A DNA stretch of 11,330 bases. It comes from an uncultured Brevibacterium sp. (GTDB taxonomy: Bacteria; Actinomycetota; Actinomycetes; Actinomycetales; Brevibacteriaceae). Of the stretch, positions 1-6,616 are shown one piece after another. Below the pieces are notes generated by a model. That model was not told the DNA's origin. It ran no database searches and worked only from the letters and a program-made list of their open reading frames with translations. Both the position numbers and the translations under genes were made by a program. Location of the stretch: NCBI GenBank assembly GCA_902489215.1, contig CABTZE010000058.1, positions 1-11,330 of the forward strand, read 5' to 3'. Position 1 is the stretch's first letter. Each line of letters opens with the position of its first letter.

Positions 1-1615
1 GCCCCCCCCCACCCCCGCCCCCCGCCGACCCGGCCCCCGCGGGGCCAGCCCCGCCCGCCGCACCGTCACCAGCACCAGCCTCATCTTCCACCGGAACCTG
101 CGCGGCGAGACCGGGGTTCTGTCCCATGGCCAGGCGAGCCGGAATCGGCCCAACCTTCGCAGTTTCGTTCAGGGCATCGACGATGTGCTCGGGCACGGGG
201 TTGGCCTTCTGCGTGGCAAGTGAAACCACAACAAGCGTCAGCGCGGAGACAACAACTGTTGCCATCGGGTCGATCGACGTCTTCTCCGTCAGACCGCCTA
301 GCTGCCACACAACGGGAACAACAGCGCCGACGATCATCGACGAAATCGCTCCGGCGGTGTTCGCCTTCTTCCACCACACGGCGGCAACATACGCCGGAAC
401 AAACGACGTGCCGAGGATCGTGGTCGCGAAGATGACCAGGTCAGCCACACCGGGCGCACCCGTCAAAGCAACAACAAATCCGATCACAGCAAGCACCAGA
501 ACCGTGATTCGCGAAACCCACACCGCCTGGCGCTGTGAATTGCTTCGGCTGATGAAGCGCTGAAAAAGGTCGTGGGACGCGATCGTGCCGCTCTGCAGCA
601 GAAGCGCATCCGCTGTCGACATAATCGCCGCCATGATCGCAGCCATGACGATGCCGACAGCGAAGTTCGGCAGCACCGCCTCGGCAATTCCGAACACGGC
701 CAGCTCCGGGTCCGACAGGTTTGGCAGCAGCACCAGCGCCATAACACCAATAAGGTACGGGGCTGGCACGAACAGCAGGTTGAAGCCCGTGGAGTACAGC
801 GCCGCAGTGCGCGCGACCGACGGCTTCTTCATGGCCATGTGGCTGACGTTGACGTGCGGGTAGCCCATGTAGCCAATCGAGAAGATCAGCAGCGCACCGA
901 TGATCACACCCCATTGGACGGACTCAAAACCATCAGGACCCCACATGGTCAGCAGGTTCGGGTTGATCTCGGCAACAGCGTTGTTGCCCGCGGTCAGACC
1001 GCCAACCGCCATGAGCGTGGCAATGAGAATCCACAGCATGCCGATCAGCATGATGATCGCCTGCGCGAAGTCCGAATACGCAACAGCCAGGTATCCGCCC
1101 AGGAACGTGTAGAGAACAATCACACCGATCGCAATGAGCAGCGACCACTTGAAGTCAATGCCGGTGACCATTTCCAGCCCGCGCCCACCGGCAATGAACT
1201 GGGTCAGTACGTACAGGAACATGCACGCAAGCGCGATTGGTGCGGCTACCGCTCGCGTCCACGTCGACGGGTAGCGGTGCTCCAAATACTCGATCGAGGT
1301 CAGCGATCCGAGGATCTGCGACAGCTTGCGCATGCGCCTGCCCAGAATCGACAGGTTGAGCACACCACCGCCGATGTCACCCATCGCGTACCACATGCCG
1401 AAGTAGCCCTGCGTGTAGCCAAGCGACCCCGTACCGAGGAACATGTAGCCGGACATCGACGACGACTGCAGCCTCAGCGCCGTCACCGCCGGACCCAGAC
1501 TGCGACCACCCAGCAGGTAGCCCTCTTCGCCAGTTGAGCTGCGCCGCATGGTCCACACGCCGATCGCAATCATGGCGACAAAGTAGATGATGAGGAATGT
1601 CAGTTCGATGCTCAC
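1..1615 (-). CDS. Sodium:solute symporter (SSS family), 3' end cut by window edge
   Basis: An integral membrane Na+-coupled symporter for a small organic solute; the substrate is unknown. 538 codons are visible from a GTG at 1615-1613, and the frame stays open to the edge. Family marks are the N-terminal GGRSLGP (36-42), the SSxSGYMFLG segment (52-61), GGYLAVAYSDFAQAI (173-187), which is the classic SSS signature, and STADALLL (333-340), where Ser333/Thr334 match Na2-site residues of PutP/vSGLT. I count about 12-13 hydrophobic spans, in line with the 13-TM fold. The start is fixed by GAAGGAGGT at 1621-1629, five bases upstream. The gene overlaps the small membrane gene by GTGA (1612-1615), so translation is probably coupled, and it is third in the aminotransferase operon. 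Beyond residue 470 the protein leaves the membrane and becomes a Gly/Ala/Pro-rich tail, encoded by C-homopolymer-rich DNA (plus strand) at 1-60. PutP-like is the nearest description, but proline specificity is not shown. Confidence 0.93.
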   Translation of the reverse strand, partial: MSIELTFLIIYFVAMIAIGVWTMRRSSTGEEGYLLGGRSLGPAVTALRLQSSSMSGYMFLGTGSLGYTQGYFGMWYAMGDIGGGVLNLSILGRRMRKLSQILGSLTSIEYLEHRYPSTWTRAVAAPIALACMFLYVLTQFIAGGRGLEMVTGIDFKWSLLIAIGVIVLYTFLGGYLAVAYSDFAQAIIMLIGMLWILIATLMAVGGLTAGNNAVAEINPNLLTMWGPDGFESVQWGVIIGALLIFSIGYMGYPHVNVSHMAMKKPSVARTAALYSTGFNLLFVPAPYLIGVMALVLLPNLSDPELAVFGIAEAVLPNFAVGIVMAAIMAAIMSTADALLLQSGTIASHDLFQRFISRSNSQRQAVWVSRITVLVLAVIGFVVALTGAPGVADLVIFATTILGTSFVPAYVAAVWWKKANTAGAISSMIVGAVVPVVWQLGGLTEKTSIDPMATVVVSALTLVVVSLATQKANPVPEHIVDALNETAKVGPIPARLAMGQNPGLAAQVPVEDEAGAGDGAAGGAGPAGAGSAGGGGGGG

Positions 1616-1629
1616 AGCGCACCTCCTTC
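1612..1629 (-). promoter_or_regulatory. Ribosome binding site and GTGA stop/start overlap for the symporter
   Basis: On the minus strand GAAGGAGGT (1621-1629) lies five bases before GTG (1615-1613). The stop TGA of the small membrane gene uses bases 1614-1612, so stop and start share the string GTGA. The binding site sits inside the last codons of the small gene (Glu-Glu-Gly-Gly). This is the usual arrangement for termination-reinitiation and implies a fixed ratio between the two proteins. Confidence 0.85.
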
Positions 1630-1842
1630 TTCAGGTGCTGCTGCCCCTGGTGTGCGGCCTGCCTGAGCTGACGAGGTGGAGCTCACCTGTCCCGCACCGG
1701 CACCGTTGGTGCCGGCTGGGGTTTCTTCTGCATCTTCGGCACCCCAGTGTGACGACGAAAAGAAGAAGATGAGCGTGTAGGCAATCCATCCCAGGGGGAT
1801 GCCCACAATGATGAGCAGTGTTGCTGTGGGAAGTCCGAACAT
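1612..1842 (-). CDS. Small single-span membrane protein coupled to the SSS symporter
   Basis: A 76-residue protein with one hydrophobic segment (about residues 5-29, LPTATLLIIVGIPLGWIAYT then LIFFF) and a polar tail rich in Ala, Gly, Thr, Ser and Glu (33-76). The N-terminal half is likely in the membrane and the tail soluble. I do not recognise the domain. The position directly before an SSS gene recalls the small partner proteins of other SSS transporters (YhdT with PanF, DUF485 and DUF4212 proteins with acetate or monocarboxylate symporters), so an accessory subunit is the best guess. The start ATG (1842-1840) has AAGGAG at 1848-1853, which overlaps the stop codon of the aminotransferase. 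Its own stop overlaps the symporter start. These tight junctions, rather than sequence similarity, are the main reason to believe it is a real gene. Confidence 0.82.
   Translation of the reverse strand: MFGLPTATLLIIVGIPLGWIAYTLIFFFSSSHWGAEDAEETPAGTNGAGAGQVSSTSSAQAGRTPGAAAPEEGGAL
1697..1715 (-). other. Perfect 8-bp stem-loop inside the small membrane gene
   Basis: CCGGCACC (1697-1704) and GGTGCCGG (1708-1715) are perfect inverted copies around a 3-base loop. The structure lies in the part encoding the low-complexity tail, about 80 bases before the symporter start on the mRNA. It may be a by-product of repetitive Gly/Ala codons, or it may slow ribosomes or stabilise the distal message. No U tract follows on the minus strand, so it is not an obvious terminator. 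Confidence 0.4.
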
Positions 1843-1851
1843 CGTGGCTCC

Positions 1852-3192
1852 TTACTCCGTGAACGTATCCGCGACATCGAGGGCACGGTCAATGGCATCC
1901 AAGCCCGCCGCAACGTCTTCGTCCGATGTGCTCAGCGGCGGCACCACGTGAATGCGGTTGAAGTTTGCGAACGGAAGAACACCGTACTCCTTGATCTTGG
2001 CGATCGTGGCGTTCATCGCCTCGCTCGTCGCACCGTAGGGGGCTAGGGGTTCGCGGGTTTCCTTGTTCTTGACCAGCTCAATCGCCCAGAAGCAGCCGCG
2101 GCCGCGCACATCACCGACCGACGGGTGGTTGGCGTGCATCTTCTCGAGCGCCGGGCGGATGATTTCATCGCCCAGGCGTGCGGCGTTTTCCACCATTTCC
2201 TCGTCGCGCATGGCCTTGATCGTCGCAACTGCAGCCGCGGTCGCCAGCGGGTGGCCGGAGTAGGTGAGACCACCGGGGAAAACGCGGTCATCAAAGGTCT
2301 TCTTGATCTCGTTGGACATGATGACTCCGCCGAGCGGCACATAGCCGGAGTTCACACCCTTGGCGAAGGTGATGAGGTCCGGAACGACATTGAACTGCTC
2401 AAAAGCGAACCACGAACCGGAACGACCAAAGCCGGCCATCACCTCGTCAGCGATGTACATGATTCCGTACTTGCGGGTCAGTTCACGCACACCTTCAAGG
2501 TAGCCCTGCGGGGGAGCGTAGATGCCGGCGGTCCCGGGAATCGTCTCAAGAATGAGGGCTGCGATGTTCTGCGCGCCCTCAAGCACAATGACGTCTTCCA
2601 GGTGGCGCAGGGCGCGTTCGGTTTCATCCTGTTCGTTGTCCGTGCCGAAGTGCGACCGGTAGGTGTGCGGCGGGAAGAAGTGCACAACACCTTCGCCCGG
2701 GATGTCATTGGGAATGCGGCGCGGGTCGCCCGTGAGGTTCACCGCCAGGCTCGTGGCACCGTGGAAGCTGCGGTAGGCCGACAGCACCTTCTGGCGTCCC
2801 GTATGCAGACGGGCCAGACGGACAGCGTTTTCGTTTGCATCCGCGCCGCCGTTGGTGAAGAACACGTAGTCCATGCCGTCTGGTGCCAGGCCGGTGATGA
2901 GCGCGGCAGCCTCAGAGCGCGGCTTGACGGCGTGGGACGGGGCGATCGTCGCAATCGAATCAGCCTGGTCCTTAATGGCCTGAATGACCTGGGGGTGCTG
3001 GTGTCCGATGTTCGTGTTGACCAGCTGCGATGAAAAGTCGAGGAACTTCCGCCCCTCGCCATCCCACACGTGCGAACCTTCGGCGCGCGTGATGGTCATC
3101 GGGTTGATCTGCGCCTGAGCTGACCACGAATGGAAAACGTGCGCCCGGTCGAGTTCGTATGTGCGCGCAGCGTCATCGACGTCGATGTTCAT
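1852..3192 (-). CDS. Class III PLP-dependent aminotransferase (omega-amino acid type)
   Basis: A cytosolic fold-type I aminotransferase of 446 residues, the normal length for class III. It would transfer an amino group, often a terminal one, from an amine or omega-amino acid to pyruvate or 2-oxoglutarate. Visible landmarks are FHSWS (20-24), FFTNGG (111-116), which binds cofactor phosphate, YRSFHG (140-145), IADEVMAGFGR with Asp249 against the pyridine nitrogen, TFAKGVNSG with Schiff-base Lys278, and TYSGHPLA (310-317). The FHSW start and overall pattern recall taurine-pyruvate and related omega-aminotransferases, but substrate is not decided by these motifs. I chose ATG 3192 because AAAGGGG sits five bases before it. 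A GTG at 3210 with GAGGGG four bases upstream would add six residues and is nearly as good. It is first in the operon with the small membrane protein and symporter, and divergent from the PucR-type regulator, which is its likely controller. Confidence 0.93.
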   Translation of the reverse strand: MNIDVDDAARTYELDRAHVFHSWSAQAQINPMTITRAEGSHVWDGEGRKFLDFSSQLVNTNIGHQHPQVIQAIKDQADSIATIAPSHAVKPRSEAAALITGLAPDGMDYVFFTNGGADANENAVRLARLHTGRQKVLSAYRSFHGATSLAVNLTGDPRRIPNDIPGEGVVHFFPPHTYRSHFGTDNEQDETERALRHLEDVIVLEGAQNIAALILETIPGTAGIYAPPQGYLEGVRELTRKYGIMYIADEVMAGFGRSGSWFAFEQFNVVPDLITFAKGVNSGYVPLGGVIMSNEIKKTFDDRVFPGGLTYSGHPLATAAAVATIKAMRDEEMVENAARLGDEIIRPALEKMHANHPSVGDVRGRGCFWAIELVKNKETREPLAPYGATSEAMNATIAKIKEYGVLPFANFNRIHVVPPLSTSDEDVAAGLDAIDRALDVADTFTE

Positions 3193-3256
3193 AAGAGCCC
3201 CTTTGCTCACGGTGCCCCTCTGCGATCAGGTCCAGCTGCGGTTCAATGGTGGTCCA

Positions 3257-3292
3257 GCGGCTTTGCTGAACACTGTGCCGAATGCGGCTTTG
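3257..3292 (+). repeat. Direct repeat GCGGCTTTG, two copies 27 bases apart
   Basis: GCGGCTTTG occurs at 3257-3265 and 3284-3292. The start-to-start distance of 27 bases is between two and three helical turns. The 8-base core also appears inverted (CAAAGCCG) at 7497-7504 in the leader of the first amidase. These could be regulator half-sites; nine bases twice in one intergenic region is suggestive but not proof. Confidence 0.35.
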
Positions 3293-3369
3293 AGCGCAGT
3301 ACAGACGGGCAGCGGTTCGTCTTATCCGCGTCAGTATGTCCCACGACACCATCCTCGCCAAGGTCATTC

Positions 3370-3398
3370 TGTAAAGTCACCCCAAAGCTTTCTTTACA
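3370..3398. promoter_or_regulatory. Candidate operator dyad TGTAAAG-N15-CTTTACA
   Basis: TGTAAAG (3370-3376) and CTTTACA (3392-3398) are perfect 7-base inverted copies 15 bases apart. A second palindrome, AAAGCTTT (3384-3391), lies off-centre between them. The dyad ends 18 bases before the regulator ATG, next to the ribosome binding region, so a bound protein could block regulator expression. It is AT-rich in otherwise GC-rich DNA. Autoregulation by the PucR-type protein is the natural guess. It could also be a transcript structure. Confidence 0.45.
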
Positions 3399-3416
3399 CA
3401 GTGAAAGGCGGGTGCC

Positions 3417-5186
3417 ATGCGGGACACCAGTTCTTCTCAGAAAACCAGTGCTGGGGAAGAGACCGTCTCAGTGCCGGCAGCCGACGGCACGCACGACCTC
3501 ACCATCCGTAAATTCCTGCAGCTTCCCCAAGCGAAGCTCGGCAGTCCCGTGGTTCTTGCAGGCCAGCGGCACCTCGACACCCCGATCCGCTGGGTCCACA
3601 TCGCCGAAACCGAGGAGGTCACCGACCTCCTGGAGGGAGGAGAATTGCTGCTCTCCTCCTCGCCCGCCTTCCAGCACTCTGTCGAACGCACCCGTGCTTT
3701 CCTCGCCCGGGCGCGCAGTGCCGGTGCCGTGGGGTTCGCTGTTCAGGCAGTTGACGAGGCGGGGCTTGCCAACCCCCGCTCCCTCGAGGTGCTCACAGCG
3801 GCCGGCAGGGAAGTGGGGATGCCCGTCATAGCTTTCCGGTCCCGCATCCGGTTTGTGCGGATCACGCAGGAAGCCCATCGGATGCTCATCGGCCAGCAGC
3901 TCAGCATTGTCGAACGCACCCGCGAACTGCACGAAGTGTTCACGGAACTGAGTCTGAGCGGCGCGGATGAAAGCCTGATCGTGCACGAAGCGGCCTCGCG
4001 CCTGGGTTCGCCGGTGGTGCTGGAAGACGCCGCTCACCGGATCCTGGCCCACGCGCCCGCTGACTGCCTTGCAGCCATAGAGAACTGGCCGCCGGCTGCT
4101 GCCCAGGCGGTCCCCGTGGGTGTGAAGGGCCGCAGGTGGGGTCGGGTGGTTGCCCCTTCGGCACGTGAAGACGACCCCTATGTCGGCGAGGTCCTTGAAC
4201 GAGCCAGCCAGGCCATCACGCTTGTGCGCGCGCACTCACAGACCACCTACGACCTGCGGATGCGCGCCAGCGACCACTTCGTGTCAGAGCTTGCGCACAT
4301 GAGCGAAGAGCAAGCGATCAAGCGCGGCCGCACGGCCGACCTGCACGGTCCCGGCGGATACATGGTGATCGCAGTGAAGATGTGCGGCGGTGGCATTGCC
4401 GGCGACCGCGGTGCCGGTGGGGTCGAAGCCGGGGACGCCGGCGGGGTAGTCACCAAAGACGAAGCGGCCGACTACCAGCTGCGCGAACGCGGCCTGCGCT
4501 TGGAACTTGTGGCCGCAGCCGAGCGCTTGGGGATGACCGCCGTAACAACGGCATGGCGCACCGGAACCGTCGCCGCAATCCTCGGGTTTCCCGAGGGCGT
4601 GGGCGGTCAGGATGCTGACGGCGGGAAGGCAGGTGCCGCGACAGCCGACGACCTCACCGCCGAACTGTGTCGTGAACTCACCGAGGCAATCCCCGAAACC
4701 ATCACTGTAGGGGCGGGCCAGCTGAGCCAGACCCTCGTCCCGGTTGCCGATGACATCCCCACCGCCGTCGAAGCCGCCCACGTCGCCGCCGGCATGTCCA
4801 TCCGCCGTCAGCCCTTCTACAGGTTCTCCGACCTGCGGCTCAACGGGCTCGTGTCCAGCCTCAGCGACGACCCGCGGATGAGCGCATTCGCCCACGCCGA
4901 ACTTGGACCGCTGCTGAAACCCGCCACCCCAACCAGCCCCGAAACCCGCGGAAACACGCCGCGGGAGGTGAGCGGCGCCTCGTCAGAAGATCTCCGATTC
5001 CTGTGGGTCTACCTGCTGTGCGGCGGGCAGAAAGCTGCCGTGGCGCGGCAGCTGGGAATCAGCAGGCCGGCCGTCTATGTAAAAGCCGGGCGCATAGCAT
5101 CGACACTGGGAGTGTCACTTGATAACCCAGAATCAGCGGCAGCGCTCCTAACCGCACTGCTGTGGCAGCGAAGCCATGGCACGTAA
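3417..5186 (+). CDS. PucR-family transcriptional regulator
   Basis: A 589-residue cytosolic regulator. The N-terminal PucR domain spans about 28-145 (LTIRKFLQLPQ, then ETEEVTDLLEGGELLLSS). The middle (about 180-480) has the degenerate GGDEF-like layout of this family, with VGAGQLSQTLVPVADDIPTA near 431-450. The C-terminal PucR HTH lies at about 525-585 (GGQKAAVARQLGISRPAVYVKAGRI, written here only in short: key residues Gly536, Ser549-Arg550-Pro551, Tyr554). Two Gly/Ala/Asp-rich inserts (about 323-346 and 393-411) are likely flexible loops. The ATG at 3417 has GAAAGG eight bases upstream; the 27 residues before the PucR domain lack recognisable structure, so a later start is possible. PucR-type proteins activate purine, GABA and other nitrogen-compound catabolism. 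The divergent aminotransferase operon is the most likely target. The substrate sensed is unknown. Confidence 0.92.
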   Translation: MRDTSSSQKTSAGEETVSVPAADGTHDLTIRKFLQLPQAKLGSPVVLAGQRHLDTPIRWVHIAETEEVTDLLEGGELLLSSSPAFQHSVERTRAFLARARSAGAVGFAVQAVDEAGLANPRSLEVLTAAGREVGMPVIAFRSRIRFVRITQEAHRMLIGQQLSIVERTRELHEVFTELSLSGADESLIVHEAASRLGSPVVLEDAAHRILAHAPADCLAAIENWPPAAAQAVPVGVKGRRWGRVVAPSAREDDPYVGEVLERASQAITLVRAHSQTTYDLRMRASDHFVSELAHMSEEQAIKRGRTADLHGPGGYMVIAVKMCGGGIAGDRGAGGVEAGDAGGVVTKDEAADYQLRERGLRLELVAAAERLGMTAVTTAWRTGTVAAILGFPEGVGGQDADGGKAGAATADDLTAELCRELTEAIPETITVGAGQLSQTLVPVADDIPTAVEAAHVAAGMSIRRQPFYRFSDLRLNGLVSSLSDDPRMSAFAHAELGPLLKPATPTSPETRGNTPREVSGASSEDLRFLWVYLLCGGQKAAVARQLGISRPAVYVKAGRIASTLGVSLDNPESAAALLTALLWQRSHGT

Positions 5187-5282
5187 GGGGGCCACTGAGT
5201 GCGCTGACGGCAGCGGGGCCGAGGACACCGGGCGGCTGGGTACAGCGCGCAGCGAACGCAATAGTGAGCAGAAAGGACAAGC

Positions 5283-6524
5283 GTGGGACGGCGGCACAGA
5301 ATCGACTGGGCGAAGCTTCGCAGGCGCAGCCGCCGATACTGGGCGATCTCCACGCAGATTTCCCTGTACTTCGGGGTGCACACGCTGCTCATGACAGCCA
5401 TCCCGCTGTCCATTTCCGACCCCGTAATCAGGCCTATTGCGCTCGCCCTCTACATGGGAGCGGGCATTGCCTTTGATTCCTTCGCCACGGCGCTGTCCAC
5501 CCGGATCGGCAACCGCCGAGTCACCCGAATCGCCGGCGGCCTTGTCACAATTCTTGCGCTGTTCGCTGCCCTCGACGCTGTCCACGGGTGGGCGTGGCTG
5601 GTGCTCGCAACCCTGTTCTCGGTCTGTTCGAGCCTGCTGTACATCCCCGGGATCGCCTACTTTTCGAACCTCCTGGGGCCGCGACAGACGGACGGTCAGC
5701 GGATCAACGTCATCCTCCAACGAGGTGGAGCTCTCGGGTCCGCCCTCATCATTTCGGCGGTCTTGTCTCAGGACCTCGCGTGGATCATGTGGTGGTTCCT
5801 GGTTGGTCTGGGACTGACCTTCGGGGCACTGAGTTACCGATTCCCCCGGCCCGTGCGCACAGAAGAGGGCGCTTCTTTGAACCCGCTGGCGGCCATGGCG
5901 GCCTCAGTTTCAGCGACAGTGCATTCGCCGACGCTCATGTTGGCTCTCGTGGTCTCCTGCAGCACGCCGCTGATGTTCTTGCTGCACGGATCCGTTCTGC
6001 CCGTGGAAAAAGCCAGTGCCGGAAGCACCGTTGGTGCGGCAATCGGTGTGGGCCTGGTTCTGCGTGAACTGCTGTCTGTTCTTTCAACCGCGTTCATTGC
6101 CCGCGGCGGATTTGTGCGCTGCAACGTCGAATTCATCATCACGACTGTGATCGCCGGTATAGGCGGAGTTATGGCGGCCATCAGCAATCAGCCCTGGATG
6201 GTGGCGGTCGGCATTGCTCTGGGCGGACCGGTCGTGGCCAGCACAATCGTCGTCTCAGTGCTCAACGTCAACCGCTCTGCCATCGGATCGTTCCGTCCCT
6301 GGGCGCACTTCGGAGCCATGGGCATGTCCCAGCGGATCACGGGTCTCGCCGTCCCCCTGGCCTTCGGTGCCGCTGCCGGGACGGGCGGAGTCGCAGTGCC
6401 GATCACAGCGGCAGTCATGTTCGCCGCGGTAGCCGGCGGCGCCTCGCTCCTTTTGGCGATTGTCGTGCGGCAGGCCGATCGCAGCACGGCCGGTGGTGGT
6501 CAGGCCAGCGGCAGCCCAACCTGA
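5283..6524 (+). CDS. MFS-type membrane transporter
   Basis: A 413-residue polytopic membrane protein with a basic N-terminus (GRRHRIDWAKLRRRSRR) and about eleven to twelve hydrophobic spans, as expected of a major facilitator. A motif-A-like loop follows the second span (LSTRIGNRRVTRIAGG, 71-86). LLYIPGIAYFSNLLGP (119-133) and NVILQRGGALGSALI (142-155) resemble the first-half loop 4 and helix 5 of MFS permeases. Substrate and direction cannot be told. The GTG start at 5283 is well supported: an in-frame TAG lies at 5262-5264, and GAAAGGA sits about five bases before the start. It follows the regulator by 96 bases with no clear terminator between them (only a weak CGCTG/CAGCG stem at 5202-5215), so the two may be co-transcribed. 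The C-terminus ends in a short polar Gly/Ser tail. Confidence 0.88.
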   Translation: MGRRHRIDWAKLRRRSRRYWAISTQISLYFGVHTLLMTAIPLSISDPVIRPIALALYMGAGIAFDSFATALSTRIGNRRVTRIAGGLVTILALFAALDAVHGWAWLVLATLFSVCSSLLYIPGIAYFSNLLGPRQTDGQRINVILQRGGALGSALIISAVLSQDLAWIMWWFLVGLGLTFGALSYRFPRPVRTEEGASLNPLAAMAASVSATVHSPTLMLALVVSCSTPLMFLLHGSVLPVEKASAGSTVGAAIGVGLVLRELLSVLSTAFIARGGFVRCNVEFIITTVIAGIGGVMAAISNQPWMVAVGIALGGPVVASTIVVSVLNVNRSAIGSFRPWAHFGAMGMSQRITGLAVPLAFGAAAGTGGVAVPITAAVMFAAVAGGASLLLAIVVRQADRSTAGGGQASGSPT

Positions 6525-6547
6525 CGGCGGCCAGAAAGTGCGATAAT
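6521..6547 (+). promoter_or_regulatory. Possible promoter with extended -10 before the SDR gene
   Basis: TGCGATAAT (6539-6547) fits an extended -10 (TGn plus GATAAT). A CTGACG at 6521-6526 could be a -35 but leaves only 15 bases of spacer. It overlaps the end of the permease gene. If used, transcription would start near 6553 and the leader would contain the hairpin at 6570-6586. Confidence 0.35.
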
Positions 6548-6569
6548 GGCGGTGTGCAGTCCTCGGCGG

Positions 6570-6586
6570 ACCGCCGCTTCGGCGGT
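6570..6586 (+). other. GC-rich hairpin in the SDR leader
   Basis: ACCGCCG (6570-6576) and CGGCGGT (6580-6586) form a perfect 7-bp stem with a CTT loop. No U tract follows, and the SDR ribosome binding site is about 20 bases downstream. It may be a terminator for the permease message that is partly read through, an attenuator, or a 5' stabilising structure. Confidence 0.5.
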
Positions 6587-6616
6587 TAGCCACAGTCTGA
6601 AGAAAAGGAGAAGCAC

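Larger units (their letters stand above)
3193..3416. promoter_or_regulatory. Divergent intergenic control region between aminotransferase and regulator
   Basis: This stretch of 224 bases must hold promoters for both directions. I do not see a convincing -35/-10 pair on either strand. It does hold two other signals, annotated separately: a direct repeat of GCGGCTTTG (3257 and 3284) and a TGTAAAG/CTTTACA dyad close to the regulator start. The divergent layout is typical of a local regulator that controls both itself and the target operon. Confidence 0.6.

Noticed and set aside
572..1537. Long plus-strand frame of 321 codons under the symporter
   Set aside because: Arg/His/Gln-rich translation without domains, antisense to a clear SSS gene.
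2125..3033. Long plus-strand frame of 302 codons under the aminotransferase
   Set aside because: A shadow of the aminotransferase, with no recognisable motif and no ribosome site.
3468..4895. Two minus-strand frames of over 200 codons under the PucR-type regulator
   Set aside because: Antisense shadows with composition set by the regulator's codons; the plus-strand protein has clear domains.
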